A stretch of 64,000 nucleotides of DNA from Parasphingorhabdus cellanae (GCF_017498565.1 NZ_CP071794.1:62001-126000); one strand, 5' to 3'. Counted from the stretch's first letter, positions 15,867 to 25,949 are shown. Numbers and translations: made by a program. The notes: generated by a model from the sequence alone, not told the origin.

Positions 15867-18800
15867 ATGTCTCAGATTCCCTTTGTCCATCTGCGCTCTT
15901 TTTCAGCTTACACCATCTTGGATGGCGCGATGGAGCCGAAGGCGATAGGCGCTGTTGCCAAAGAGCGCGGGTTTCCGGCGATAGCATTAACGGACCGCAT
16001 CGGCCTGTTTGCGTCGATGGCGTTTGACGACGGTTGCAGAGCCAACGGTGTTCAACCGATAACCGGCTGTTTTTTAAGGGTCGCCAGACCCGGCCCCAGC
16101 GGAAGCGACAAGCCGGCAATGGACTGGATTGCGCTTTATGCGCAGAATGAAGACGGCTATCAAAATCTCTGCAGACTGGTGTCCGCCTCTCATCTGGAAC
16201 GCCCGGCGGAGCTAGATGCGCATATTCCGCTTGAGATGCTTGAGCAGCATAATGCCGGCCTTTTGGCGCTGACCGGTGGCGGTGAAGGGGCCGTAACCCG
16301 TTTGCTTGCAGAAGAGCAGCAGTCGGAGGCAGAGGCCTATTTGACGCAGCTTCAGCAATATTTTCCTGATCGGCTGTATATCGAGCTGTCCCGCCGTGAT
16401 GATCCGGTTGAAATGGTAGCGGAAGCGGGCCTGATCGCACTGGCGATGGATCGGAATATTCCTCTCGTTGCGACCAACCCCAGTTGTTTTGCCGAGCCGG
16501 ATTTTCATGAAGCCCATGATGCCATGAAATGCATTGCCGGGTCCGCTTATGTGGAAAATGATGACCGCGACAAACCATCGCCGCATCTGTGGATCAAGAG
16601 CGCCATGGTTATGGAGGATTTATTCTCCGACCTGCCTGAAGCGCTTGAAAACACGCTGGTGGTGGCAAAACGCTGTGCTTACTCACCACCACGCCGAGAT
16701 CCCATTTTGCCGAGTCTGGCCGGCGATCTGGCTGGCGAGGCTGAACAGTTGCGCCGCGATGCAACCGCTGGGCTTGAGGAACGCCTGGCCCATGTTGGTG
16801 ATATTGAAGGGGCAGAGCGGCAGGACTATTTTGACCGGCTTGATTTTGAAATCAATGTGATCGTTAATATGGGTTTCCCGGGCTATTTTCTGATCGTTGC
16901 GGACTTTATCAAATGGGCAAAGGATCAGGATATACCGGTCGGTCCGGGGCGCGGTTCTGGCGCGGGCTCGGTAGTGGCTTGGGCGCTGACGATTACCGAT
17001 CTTGATCCGATCAAACTGGGTCTGCTGTTTGAACGTTTCTTGAACCCGGAACGTGTGTCGATGCCAGACTTCGACATCGATTTCTGCGAAACCCGTCGCG
17101 GCGAAGTGATCCGCTATGTGCAGGAGAAATATGGCACAGGGCAGGTCGCCCAGATCATTACGTTCGGTAAGCTCAAAGCGCGAGCGGTTCTGCGTGACGT
17201 CGGCCGTGTTTTGCAGATGCCTTATGGTCAAGTGGACCGCCTGACCAAGCTGGTACCCAACCACCCGACCGATCCATGGGACCTGAAAAGGGCGCTGAAC
17301 GGTATTTCCGAGCTGGCGCAGGACTATAAGCAGGCTGATGTGAAACGCCTGTTTGACCTTGCGATGAAACTGGAAGGCCTGCCGCGCCATAGTTCGACCC
17401 ATGCTGCCGGTGTGGTCATCGGGGACAGGCCGCTCGACCAGCTCGTCCCGCTTTATCGCGATCCACGGTCGGATTTGCCGGTCACCCAATTTGACATGAA
17501 ATTTGTTGAGCAAGCCGGTCTGGTGAAGTTCGATTTTCTGGGTTTGAAAACGCTTTCTGTTCTGAAGAAGGCCGTGGAGTTGCTCGCTGAACGCAATATC
17601 GAAGTCGATCTCGACACGCTTGCTTGGGATGATGCAGCAGTGTTTGAATTGCTGCAAAGAGGCGATACCGTTGGTGTTTTCCAGCTCGAATCCGAAGGTA
17701 TGCGGCGGACGCTGGCCGCAGTGAAACCCACGAATTTTGGCGATATTATCGCCCTCGTTTCGCTCTACCGCCCTGGCCCGATGGACAATATCCCGCTCTT
17801 CGGAGATCGCAAGAACGGGCGCGCGGAACTCGCTTATCCGCATCCGCTGCTCGAAGACATCCTGAAAGAAACCTACGGCATCATCGTTTATCAGGAACAG
17901 GTGATGCAGGCCGCGCAGGTGATTGCGGGTTACTCGCTTGGTGAAGCCGATATGTTGCGTCGCGCGATGGGCAAGAAGATCCAGTCGGAAATGGATGCGC
18001 AGCGCAGTATCTTCGTCGAGGGCGCTGCCAAGAACGGCGTGGAGGGACCGCAAGCGAACGAATTGTTTGACCTGATCGACAAGTTCGCCGGCTATGGCTT
18101 CAACAAAAGCCACGCGGCCGCTTACGCCTTGCTGGCTTATCAGACGGCCTGGCTCAAAGCCCATTATCCGCATGAATTTTATGCCGCCTCGATGTGCTTT
18201 GACATGCATCAGAGCGACAAGCTCAGCATTTTTGTCGATGACATCAAGCGGCTTGGCGTGACGATATTGCCGCCTTCGATCAACAAAAGCCGACCGTCGT
18301 TCGCGGTTGAAGAGCAGGAGGGATCGCTGCTTGCCGTGCGTTATGCTTTGGCGGGGCTGAAAAATGTCGGGGAAAAGGCGATGCAGTCGCTGGTCGCCGA
18401 GCGGGCTGAAAGCGGGCCGTTCCAATCGATGGATGACTTTGCCAACCGGGTTGATCCGTCCGGAATGAACAAAAGGCAGATTGAAAGTCTTTCTGCTGCC
18501 GGCGCGTTTGACGAAATGGAACCCAATCGTGCGGCCGTTTATGAAGGGGCGGACATGTTGCTGTCTGTCGCCAATAGCGCGGCAGAGGCAAGGACCAGCG
18601 GGCAGGGCGGTCTTTTTGGCGAAGGCGGCGCTGGCGATATGCAAGCCATTCGCCTGCCGGCAAATAGCAATTGGAACCTCAGCGAGATCATGTTGCGTGA
18701 GCGCGATGCTTATGGTTTCTACTTCGCATCCCATCCGGTCACACAATTTCAGGCTGTGACGTCCTCTCATGGGGCGATGACCTATGCAGCCTTGTGTGAA

Positions 18801-19376
18801 GAGGGTCCGATCGCCGAGGGACAACGCAAGCCAGCGGTCATGGCGGCGCTGGTCGAAGGTGTGCGCTGGCGAGAGAGCAAACGTGGCAAGCGGTTCGTAC
18901 TGGTCGACCTGTCGGACAGCAGCGGGCAGTTTTCCGGCAGCTGCTTTGAGGAAGAGCAATGCGAATTGCTGGCGGATATGGCCAAGGAAGGCAGCTGTGC
19001 CTTGCTGAACGTGGAACTCGATCAGCGTTCCGACGACGAAAGCCCGCGTGTCGCGATCCGGCGGGCACAGGCGATGGATGGTCTGGAAAAGACCACCCGT
19101 ACAAGGATGGAGCTGGATGTGCGCAATCTGGACAGCCTGCACGAGCTGAAGAATTTCCTGGCACCTCTCGCTGGCGGCAAGAGCGAACTCATTGCCACGG
19201 TGCCTAGTTTTGACGGCGAAGTTGCTCATATTTGCCTCGGTCGTTCCTTTCAGCTTGATGCGCAGGTTGCAGAGACGCTCAGTCATATTGCGGGGCTTGA
19301 AAATATCCGTCTGGGCCCTGCTACCGGCTCTCGACCAGTCCGACATCGGAGGCCCAATTTAAGACTTGTAAGCTGA
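15867..19376 (+). CDS. dnaE: DNA polymerase III alpha subunit (replicative)
   Basis: An 1169-aa catalytic subunit of the replicative C-family polymerase. The order is: N-terminal PHP domain (FVHLRSFSAYTILDGAM to about residue 280), palm with the catalytic aspartates in MPDFDIDFCETRRGEV, then RHSSTHAAGVVIGD, VSLYRPGPMDNIP and the AMGKK stretch. A helix-hairpin-helix region and a C-terminal OB-fold (VMAALVEGVRWRESKRGKRFVLVDLSD) follow. The length and motifs fit DnaE1 and not the shorter, error-prone DnaE2/ImuC type. Several long antisense open frames across this gene are composition shadows. Confidence 0.97.
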   Translation: MSQIPFVHLRSFSAYTILDGAMEPKAIGAVAKERGFPAIALTDRIGLFASMAFDDGCRANGVQPITGCFLRVARPGPSGSDKPAMDWIALYAQNEDGYQNLCRLVSASHLERPAELDAHIPLEMLEQHNAGLLALTGGGEGAVTRLLAEEQQSEAEAYLTQLQQYFPDRLYIELSRRDDPVEMVAEAGLIALAMDRNIPLVATNPSCFAEPDFHEAHDAMKCIAGSAYVENDDRDKPSPHLWIKSAMVMEDLFSDLPEALENTLVVAKRCAYSPPRRDPILPSLAGDLAGEAEQLRRDATAGLEERLAHVGDIEGAERQDYFDRLDFEINVIVNMGFPGYFLIVADFIKWAKDQDIPVGPGRGSGAGSVVAWALTITDLDPIKLGLLFERFLNPERVSMPDFDIDFCETRRGEVIRYVQEKYGTGQVAQIITFGKLKARAVLRDVGRVLQMPYGQVDRLTKLVPNHPTDPWDLKRALNGISELAQDYKQADVKRLFDLAMKLEGLPRHSSTHAAGVVIGDRPLDQLVPLYRDPRSDLPVTQFDMKFVEQAGLVKFDFLGLKTLSVLKKAVELLAERNIEVDLDTLAWDDAAVFELLQRGDTVGVFQLESEGMRRTLAAVKPTNFGDIIALVSLYRPGPMDNIPLFGDRKNGRAELAYPHPLLEDILKETYGIIVYQEQVMQAAQVIAGYSLGEADMLRRAMGKKIQSEMDAQRSIFVEGAAKNGVEGPQANELFDLIDKFAGYGFNKSHAAAYALLAYQTAWLKAHYPHEFYAASMCFDMHQSDKLSIFVDDIKRLGVTILPPSINKSRPSFAVEEQEGSLLAVRYALAGLKNVGEKAMQSLVAERAESGPFQSMDDFANRVDPSGMNKRQIESLSAAGAFDEMEPNRAAVYEGADMLLSVANSAAEARTSGQGGLFGEGGAGDMQAIRLPANSNWNLSEIMLRERDAYGFYFASHPVTQFQAVTSSHGAMTYAALCEEGPIAEGQRKPAVMAALVEGVRWRESKRGKRFVLVDLSDSSGQFSGSCFEEEQCELLADMAKEGSCALLNVELDQRSDDESPRVAIRRAQAMDGLEKTTRTRMELDVRNLDSLHELKNFLAPLAGGKSELIATVPSFDGEVAHICLGRSFQLDAQVAETLSHIAGLENIRLGPATGSRPVRHRRPNLRLVS

Positions 19377-19422
19377 GCCATTTCAGTCGAAAAACAGCCA
19401 AACAAAATATACGGAGAGATAA

Positions 19423-21039
19423 ATGGCTGGAGCTATGCAGGGCAGTGCGCTCAAAATCACCAATTTGATTGATCACGCGGCGCGGGAACATAGCACGCGG
19501 GAAATTGTCAGCTATTGGGCGGATGGCTCGCTCACCCGCACCAATTGGGGCGAAATTGGTCAGAATGCGCGAAAATTTTCGCAGGCACTGCAACGGCTTG
19601 GCATGAAAAAGGGGGACCGGATCGCGACTATCGCGATGAACCATGCCCATCATTTGATCAGCTGGTATGGCTCTGCGGGCATTGGCGGCATTCTGCACAC
19701 CGTGAACCCGCGCCTGTTTGAAGAACAGTTGGTCTATATCATCAACCATGCCGAAGACCGGGTGCTGCTGTTCGACAAGATGTTCACCCCGATCATCGAA
19801 ATGCTTAAACCGCAGCTGAAGACAGTCGAGCATTATATCCAGTTTGACGGAGAAAAGGGCGACTATCCCGTCTTCCGTGAGCTCGTTGATGCCGAAGACG
19901 GCAATTTTGACTGGGTCGATGTGGACGAAAATGATCCTTGCGGTCTGTGTTACACCAGCGGTACCACCGGCAATCCCAAAGGCGTGCTTTATGAACATCG
20001 CTCCAATGTCCTGCATGCCCTGACCGAGGTGCAGCCGGATATCATGGATCTTGCGACCCGTTCTGTGATGCTGCCCATTGTACCGATGTTCCATGCCAAT
20101 GCCTGGGGGCTGCCTTTTGCCTGTGCGGCAGTCGGCGCGAAGATGGTCTTTTCGGCGAGCAACGAAGCGCCGGTCCTGTGGAAACTGATCCGCGAAGAAG
20201 GCGTCACCCATAGCGCCGGTGTGCCGACGGTCTGGCTGTCGATGTTTGCCGATATGGACGCCAATGGCGGCGATTATGGCAAGCTGCAGGTTATTACTAT
20301 CGGCGGTTCGGCCTGTCCGCGATCGATGATTGAGCGGTTGATGAAAAACGGCATGCGCGTGGCCCATGCCTGGGGCATGACGGAAACCTCGCCCATTGGC
20401 ACGGCAGGCTCGCTTCCCGCCAACTGGGATGATCTGAGCTTTGACGAGCAGGTCGACGTGATCTGCAAACAGGGGCGGCCTCCCTTTGGTGTCGAACTCA
20501 GGGTTGTGGATGACGATGGCAATGTCCTGCCGCGCGATGGCGAGTCGAGCGGAACCCTGGAAATTCGGGGCCCCTGGATCATCAAGCGCTATTACCGTGC
20601 CGATGAAGAAGCGGTCGAGGATGACCTGTGGTTCGACACTGGTGACGTCGCGGTACTGCACCCCGATGGGACAATGCAGATCACCGACCGGGCCAAAGAT
20701 GTGATCAAGTCAGGCGGCGAGTGGATCAGTTCGATCGAACTGGAAAACGCCGCCGTAGGCTGTCCGGGCGTAGCGGAAGCGGCGGCAGTCGGCGTCTATC
20801 ACCCGAAATGGGATGAACGGCCGTTGTTGCTGGTCGTCAAGAAACCGGACGCCGAGGTGACACAAGAAGATGTGATCGCTTATCTGACCGACAAGGTCGC
20901 CAAATGGTGGCTGCCAGACGAGGTGAAATTCATCGACGAATTGCCGCATACCGCAACCGGCAAAATCCTGAAACGCGCGCTTCGCGATGAGTATAAGGAT
21001 TATAAGCTGAAAAGCTTAGCGGAGGTGGATTCTTTATAA
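19423..21039 (+). CDS. Acyl-CoA synthetase (medium/long-chain fatty acid-CoA ligase)
   Basis: A 538-aa ANL-superfamily ligase activating a carboxylic acid through an acyl-adenylate to the CoA thioester. Motifs: P-loop [17 protein letters not shown]5-type WGMTETSP, A7 [16 protein letters not shown]8 [21 protein letters not shown] and the A10 Lys in [21 protein letters not shown] lies just before the ATG. The sequence style is that of the fatty-acyl (FadD3/AlkK-like) branch, so a medium-to-long chain acid is the likely substrate, though specificity cannot be read from sequence. It follows dnaE by 46 bp. A repeat-filled intergenic region begins right after its stop. Confidence 0.9.
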   Translation: MAGAMQGSALKITNLIDHAAREHSTREIVSYWADGSLTRTNWGEIGQNARKFSQALQRLGMKKGDRIATIAMNHAHHLISWYGSAGIGGILHTVNPRLFEEQLVYIINHAEDRVLLFDKMFTPIIEMLKPQLKTVEHYIQFDGEKGDYPVFRELVDAEDGNFDWVDVDENDPCGLCYTSGTTGNPKGVLYEHRSNVLHALTEVQPDIMDLATRSVMLPIVPMFHANAWGLPFACAAVGAKMVFSASNEAPVLWKLIREEGVTHSAGVPTVWLSMFADMDANGGDYGKLQVITIGGSACPRSMIERLMKNGMRVAHAWGMTETSPIGTAGSLPANWDDLSFDEQVDVICKQGRPPFGVELRVVDDDGNVLPRDGESSGTLEIRGPWIIKRYYRADEEAVEDDLWFDTGDVAVLHPDGTMQITDRAKDVIKSGGEWISSIELENAAVGCPGVAEAAAVGVYHPKWDERPLLLVVKKPDAEVTQEDVIAYLTDKVAKWWLPDEVKFIDELPHTATGKILKRALRDEYKDYKLKSLAEVDSL

Positions 21040-21041
21040 GC

Positions 21042-21059
21042 CCTCAGGCGCCGGGCGGG
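21042..21059 (+). repeat. Extra copy of the left end of the palindromic element
   Basis: CCTCAGGCGCCGGGCGGG occurs here and again at 21077-21094, where it starts the 204-bp palindromic element. It is followed by a G run and a T run, so it looks like a truncated end left by an insertion or recombination event. Confidence 0.8.
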
Positions 21060-21076
21060 GGGGATTTTTTATTTCA

Positions 21077-21280
21077 CCTCAGGCGCCGGGCGGGCCCATC
21101 CGGGCCCTTGGCTACGCGCCAATAAGGCGCGGCGGCCGGTCGGCCTTGCCTTCGCTGCGCTCGGTTGTATGACCTCGAGATCTGTACCAATCCGACGCGA
21201 AGCGGAGGCAAGCGCGACCGCGCGCCCGAGCTTATGCGAGGAAAGCCAAGCGGGCGGATGCCCGCGCCCGGCGCTTGAGG
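21077..21280. repeat. 204-bp imperfect palindromic element (MITE-like)
   Basis: The left end CCTCAGGCGCCGGGCG.. pairs with the right end ..CGCCCGGCGCTTGAGG (21265-21280), continuing inward through CCATCCG/CGGATGCC and CTTGGCT/AGCCAAG. An inner pair is also present: GGTCGGCCTTGCCTTCGCTG near 21138 against CAAGCGCGACC preceded by GCGAAGCGGAGG near 21210. The centre is near 21178. The whole element could fold into one long hairpin. It contains no credible gene; the open frames through it are by-products of its composition. It may be a non-autonomous mobile element. Confidence 0.7.
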
Positions 21281-21300
21281 GAATAAATAAAGACTCCCTT

Positions 21301-21322
21301 CCAAAGTTCACACCATTCACAC
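21301..21322 (-). repeat. Copy of the GTGTGAACTTTGG dispersed repeat
   Basis: CCAAAGTTCACACCATTCAC is the reverse complement of a variant of the repeat found four times at 8718-8914. It differs in the outer half (ATGG in place of TCTG). Confidence 0.75.
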
Positions 21323-21334
21323 CCCCATCCCCCC

Positions 21335-21414
21335 CGTCATCCCAGCGCAAGCTGGGATCTCCTCGAAACCTGCCGCTCTGCTGCATGGAGATTCCAGCTT
21401 GCGCTGGAATGACG
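21335..21414. repeat. REP-like inverted repeat pair
   Basis: Two 28-nt arms, 21335-21362 (CGTCATCCCAGCGCAAGCTG..) and 21387-21414 (..CAGCTTGCGCTGGAATGACG), are reverse complements with two mismatches, separated by 24 nt. Each arm is itself partly palindromic (CAGCGCAAGCTG). It resembles the intergenic repeats with 'GTCATTCCAGC' ends that are widespread in proteobacteria. Confidence 0.8.
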
Positions 21415-21433
21415 ATGGCAAAAGGCGCGCCCT

Positions 21434-21453
21434 CAAAGTTCACACAGATCACA
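21434..21453 (-). repeat. Exact inverted copy of the 20-nt dispersed repeat
   Basis: The reverse complement is TGTGATCTGTGTGAACTTTG, identical to the copy at 8766-8785. It overlaps the stop codon of the minus-strand gene ending at 21449: the TGA is part of the repeat. Confidence 0.85.
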
Positions 21454-22075
21454 CCGGCTCGGGCAGGTCATCGAATATCCCGCTGCGTTCCAGCAAGCCG
21501 CTGCGCTCGGCGCGGTCCCAATCGAGGTCGCTCCAGGTTTCCCGGCTCGCCACATCAAGGTCCGATACATCAATATCCTCCGGTGCCATGGCCTGGATCT
21601 GCTCCCGTCCCGCTTGCAGCTCCAACATCGCGATAATATGCTCATCAGAGCGCTGGTTTTCCTCTTCCGAGGCCGTCCGGCCAGCGCTATCAATCTCTTC
21701 CACCAGCGCTGCGCAATCCTCGCCCTTGCCAATGCCGTCGAGCAAATCATCAAAATGCTCCGCTGCCACCCGCGCAGGCTTGCCCGCCAGATCAATACCA
21801 TCCGCCATCTTGTCGAGCCGCGCCATGGCAGCGAGAAACAAGGGCGCGCTCCAGCGGGTGCGCATGCCCACTTCCTCGCCCTGATGCCATACCGCCTCGT
21901 CCCAGCCATTCAGCCCCTTATCGAGAAGCGCATCCTGATAGATATCGCGCGCATGGATAAGCGCCGCATCCCACGCCCGGGCAAAGGCCCGGCCATCATG
22001 GCGCTCCCTGGGCTGCGCCAGATCATCAGGGGCAGGGATATCGGTGAAGCTATCGTGTGAAGGGAGTTCGGTCAT
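21449..22075 (-). CDS. Conserved acidic protein resembling part of a terminase-small-subunit-like family
   Basis: A 208-aa acidic protein. The stretch AFARAWDAALIHARDIYQDA..KGLNGWDEAVWHQGEEVGMRTRWSAPLFLAAMARLDKM follows the pattern F-x-AWDAAL-x-A-x(3)-L-x-D-x-AL-x(2)-x-G-x-E-x-V-x(4)-x-VG that I associate with short HTH proteins of sphingomonads resembling phage terminase small subunits. The N-terminal HTH expected before it is absent, so this may be a shortened descendant. The rest is Asp/Glu-rich with no motif. Its stop codon lies inside a dispersed repeat. A DNA-binding role would be guesswork. It is co-oriented with the kynureninase-like gene but 119 bp away. Confidence 0.55.
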   Translation of the reverse strand: MTELPSHDSFTDIPAPDDLAQPRERHDGRAFARAWDAALIHARDIYQDALLDKGLNGWDEAVWHQGEEVGMRTRWSAPLFLAAMARLDKMADGIDLAGKPARVAAEHFDDLLDGIGKGEDCAALVEEIDSAGRTASEEENQRSDEHIIAMLELQAGREQIQAMAPEDIDVSDLDVASRETWSDLDWDRAERSGLLERSGIFDDLPEPV

Positions 22076-22194
22076 CTGCTGTTCCTTGTTCTATGAGGGG
22101 AACAATGAAGATAACCTATCTGGTTATTTGTAGGAAAGAGCCTGTTCAGCCTTATCTCTTGATAGTACCGGCTAAGTTCTCAACAAGGAAAGGT

Positions 22195-23316
22195 TCACGG
22201 CATGTTTGCAATCACCGCGATCAGTCGATCCACATCGTCTATGTCATGATAGATTGCAAAGCCGATACGCAGAACATCGCCCCTGACATCCGTGACGATA
22301 TTGCGGTCCGTCAAGCTCGCGTGAAGCGATGCCGCGTTCTGGCCCTTATAGGCGAGAAATCGCGCATGGGGATTTTCGTCCAGAGGGTTCAGCAGGACCA
22401 TGTTCGGCAGCGGGTCTTGCCCGACAAAATAGGTTTGCAATTTCGCAACATGCTCGGAAATAACGGCAGTTGATAATCCGACCTTTCGCAGCATCGCCTG
22501 TACCGCGTTGAACCGATAGAGGCCAGAGGGATCAAAAGTGCTGCCGAGAAACCTGCGGCCATCCGGGGCATAGCCGATTTCTCCGGGCGGCAGAGCGAGG
22601 TCATCAAACGCAGCATACCAGCCGGTTACCGGCGGTCGGGGCGCATAGCCGGGCGGTGCGTGGAGGAAACAGACGCCTTCCCCGGCCATTGCATATTTAT
22701 ATCCACCAGACATGTAGAAGATCATATCGGCAAAGGGCGAAAGATCAGTGTCGAGCGCCATATAGCCATGATATCCATCAATCACGACCCATGGCCCGTC
22801 CGGACGCGCGAGCCCGGCTAATTGTTCCATCCCGTCGAGGATGGTGCCGGAGTTAAACAGCACCTGACTGGCGAAAATGAGATGATGATCGCCCGTCTGC
22901 GCTTTTTCGACAAGCGCATCGGCCGCCACTGGTTCGACAATCACTTTGCCGGTTTCTGACCAGCGATCCATCTGCCGCCGGAAGCTATGAAACTCGCCAT
23001 CGGTGGTCAGGACGCGAACCGGATGGGCCGGGATGGCGGACATAATGCGGATCAGGAAATCGTGCGTATTGGGGGCAAAGGCGATGGTTTGCGGGTCAGG
23101 CAGCTTAAGTTCGGCAGCGATGTGCCCCTGCGCCTCGGACCAGACCGGGCCCATTATTTTATCCCATTTATGATCCGCCAATGCCATCGCGTCATCGCAC
23201 GCCGCCATGTGTCCGCTATAGGCGGCATCTGGCCAGAGATGATGGCTGTGGGCTGCGAAATGCAGGCGGTTCGGATTGGCGGCAAACGCCTTGGAGAACA
23301 GGGACTTCCAGCTCAT
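22195..23316 (-). CDS. Kynureninase-like PLP enzyme (aminotransferase class V)
   Basis: A 373-aa fold-type I PLP enzyme. The PLP lysine is in YMSGGYKYAMAGEG, with the upstream Asp in VIDGYHGY and an N-terminal substrate loop NRLHFAAHSHHLWPD. Its start overlaps the stop of the tryptophan 2,3-dioxygenase gene (ATGA), so the two are translated together. That makes a step in tryptophan catabolism (cleavage of kynurenine to anthranilate and alanine) the best inference. It is shorter and more divergent than classical KynU, so another class V activity is possible. A kynurenine formamidase gene is not in the window. Confidence 0.75.
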   Translation of the reverse strand: MSWKSLFSKAFAANPNRLHFAAHSHHLWPDAAYSGHMAACDDAMALADHKWDKIMGPVWSEAQGHIAAELKLPDPQTIAFAPNTHDFLIRIMSAIPAHPVRVLTTDGEFHSFRRQMDRWSETGKVIVEPVAADALVEKAQTGDHHLIFASQVLFNSGTILDGMEQLAGLARPDGPWVVIDGYHGYMALDTDLSPFADMIFYMSGGYKYAMAGEGVCFLHAPPGYAPRPPVTGWYAAFDDLALPPGEIGYAPDGRRFLGSTFDPSGLYRFNAVQAMLRKVGLSTAVISEHVAKLQTYFVGQDPLPNMVLLNPLDENPHARFLAYKGQNAASLHASLTDRNIVTDVRGDVLRIGFAIYHDIDDVDRLIAVIANMP

Positions 23317-24110
23317 AAAGCCGTGCGTAGCGACCAGAGTTCGGGAAAGGCACGCTTGGGCAGCGTGGATTGCAAATAGGATACACCAGCCGTACCGCCG
23401 GTTCCCATTTTACCGCCGATAATACGTTCCACGGTCAGGACATGCTTGTGCCGCCAAGTCGCCATCGCATCATCGAGATCGACCAGTTTTTCCGCCAGCT
23501 GATAAAGCTCCCAATAGCGTTCGGTATCGCGATAGACTTCGAGAAACGCCGCTTCGACTTCGGGAGACGGGACATGGGATTGACTGAAATCGCGTTCCAG
23601 AAGAGAGGAAGAAATTGCAAAACCAGCGCGCGCCAGAGCGGCTATGGCATGGTCCCAAAGGCTGGGTGCTTCCAGCGCCGTCTGCATGGCGGCCTGTGCT
23701 TCGGGGCGGTCGTCCTGATATTTCAGAAAGCCCTTGTCCTTTAGTCCGAGCAAATATTCGACCGTGCGGAACTGGTCAGATTGAAAACCTGAGCTGGCCC
23801 CCAACACGTGACGAAACCGCGTATAATCGCTGGGTGTCATTGTGGACAGAACGTCCCAGCTTAATGTCATTACCGCTTGAATCCGGCTGACGCGGGCCAG
23901 CGCCTTATAGGCCGGCACCAAGGCATCATTGGCAATTTGGGAGATGGCGAAGCGAAGCTCGCGAATAATCTGTTTCAACCACAATTCTTTGGTCTGATGA
24001 ATGATGATGAACAGCATCTCGTCATCGAGCTTGGACTGCGGGTGCTGCGCGGAGAGGAGGGTGTCGAGAGCAAGATAGCTTGCGTAGGTGACGTTGTGTT
24101 TTTTTGTCAT
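23313..24110 (-). CDS. kynA: Tryptophan 2,3-dioxygenase
   Basis: A haem enzyme opening the indole ring of L-tryptophan to N-formylkynurenine. The 265-aa protein has the family pattern VTYASYLALDTLLSAQHP, DEMLFIIIHQTKELWLKQIIRELRFA (including the haem-pocket segment), GASSGFQSDQFRTVEYLLG and WRHKHVLTVERIIGGKMGTGGTAGVSYL with the proximal His. The start at MTKKHN was chosen because homologues start near here and the 16 upstream codons look non-conserved. It overlaps the kynureninase-like gene by 4 bp and follows the radical SAM gene by 60 bp. Confidence 0.95.
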   Translation of the reverse strand: MTKKHNVTYASYLALDTLLSAQHPQSKLDDEMLFIIIHQTKELWLKQIIRELRFAISQIANDALVPAYKALARVSRIQAVMTLSWDVLSTMTPSDYTRFRHVLGASSGFQSDQFRTVEYLLGLKDKGFLKYQDDRPEAQAAMQTALEAPSLWDHAIAALARAGFAISSSLLERDFSQSHVPSPEVEAAFLEVYRDTERYWELYQLAEKLVDLDDAMATWRHKHVLTVERIIGGKMGTGGTAGVSYLQSTLPKRAFPELWSLRTAL

Positions 24111-24170
24111 GATGGAACGTAACCTTTGCCGGCGACAAAGGGAAGGTTCGGCTGGCATATATGATGGGTA

Positions 24171-25268
24171 TTAAAACAACTCCATCTGGCTTCCTTTGAC
24201 CAACGGCCGTTGAAACAGATCGGTTCGCAGGGTAAATCTCGCTTTGCCTAAACCATGTTTGCGGGATGCAATGGCAAGGCGGTGGTGAAGCAATTTTGCC
24301 CACGGGCCTTTCCCTTTCATTCTGCTATGGAAATCGGGGTCATTTTTCTTTCCGTCACGCAACGAAGCAATGATATTCATGACCTTGTTTTTGCGATCTG
24401 GAAAATACGCTTCGAGCCATTGTTCAAATAGCGGAGCAACTTCGTGGGGCAGGCGCATGGGAGTGATCGACACACTTTGTGCCCCGTTGTCCACAGCGGC
24501 TTCAACAATGGACTCGATCTCGTAATCGGTAATCGCCGGGATAACCGGAGCTATACTAACATGAACTGGTATGTTGAGCGCGCGCAAATGTCTGACAGCG
24601 GCGAGTCTTTTCACTGGTGACGGTGCGCGCGGTTCGAGCAGACGGGCTGTCTGCGGATCGAGAGTCGTGACCGAGATGGCAACGGCCGTCAGTTCCAGAG
24701 CCGCCAGAGCCGCAAGGGTTTCGCTATCATCAATCACTTTGTTGGACTTGGTCGTAATTCCTACCGGGTGTCTGGTCTCCAGCATGACGTCCAGTATCGT
24801 GCGGGTAATGCGATAGCGTTTTTCAATGGGCTGATAAGGATCGGTATTGGTTCCCAGGGCAATCGGCGCTGGCCGATATTTTGGTTTGGCCAAAGTCTCG
24901 CGGAGCAATTGCGCGGCATTGGGCTTGGCAAACAGCTTGGTTTCGAAATCCAGACCAGGCGATAGATCGTGATAGGCATGTGTCGGGCGCGCATAGCAAT
25001 AGATGCACCCATGTTCGCATCCGCGATAGGCATTGATGGAACGGTCAAAGGGAATGTCCGGGGATGTGTTGAAGCTTAATATGGATTTAGGCGTTTCGGT
25101 TGTGACTTGGGTGCGAAGCTTGGTTGGACTGTCTCCCAGTGCCTCACGATCATCCAGCCAATCACCATCGGCCTGGCGGCTGGGCAAATTGAATCGGTGA
25201 CTGTCGTTGTTAGTGACCGCGCCGCGCCCCTTCCGGGCGGGTGGGGCAGGCCTTTTGTCCTGTTCCAT
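24171..25268 (-). CDS. PA0069-type radical SAM protein
   Basis: A 365-aa radical SAM protein. The [4Fe-4S]-binding CxxxCxxC motif is in GCEHGCIYCYARPTHAY, preceded by SINAYRG. A TIM-barrel core continues through LGTNTDPYQPIEK, ITTKSNKVIDD and VSIAPVIPAITDYE. These are hallmarks of the PA0069 / SplB-like family, whose reaction is unknown. The start MEQDKRPAPPARKGRG was chosen over an upstream TTG. It lies between moaB and the tryptophan dioxygenase gene in one minus-strand run, with spacings of 39 and 60 bp. Confidence 0.88.
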   Translation of the reverse strand: MEQDKRPAPPARKGRGAVTNNDSHRFNLPSRQADGDWLDDREALGDSPTKLRTQVTTETPKSILSFNTSPDIPFDRSINAYRGCEHGCIYCYARPTHAYHDLSPGLDFETKLFAKPNAAQLLRETLAKPKYRPAPIALGTNTDPYQPIEKRYRITRTILDVMLETRHPVGITTKSNKVIDDSETLAALAALELTAVAISVTTLDPQTARLLEPRAPSPVKRLAAVRHLRALNIPVHVSIAPVIPAITDYEIESIVEAAVDNGAQSVSITPMRLPHEVAPLFEQWLEAYFPDRKNKVMNIIASLRDGKKNDPDFHSRMKGKGPWAKLLHHRLAIASRKHGLGKARFTLRTDLFQRPLVKGSQMELF

Positions 25269-25307
25269 GAATATGATATAGCATGAGAACAAAAAAAGAA
25301 CAAAGGT

Positions 25308-25835
<528 letters not shown>

Positions 25836-25949
25836 GGGTTTTCTCCGGTGGCTTTTCGGCTGCTATATAACCCATATTGTCGGACTTTTATAAGCCATAA
25901 AGAATAGGGGCTTTTCGCCGGTGCTCTAACCGTCTAATCGCTTGTATTA

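Noticed and set aside
16683..19346. Very long open frame antisense to dnaE
   Set aside because: No family resemblance and no ribosome-binding site, low-complexity His/Arg/Gln-rich translation; it mirrors the codon composition of dnaE on the other strand.
19321..20661. Long open frame antisense to the acyl-CoA ligase gene
   Set aside because: Covers conserved ANL motifs on the true strand; its own translation has no recognisable domain.
21069..21636. Several overlapping small frames in the 21-kb intergenic region
   Set aside because: They run through the palindromic element and the REP-like pair; open frames arise from the repeat composition.
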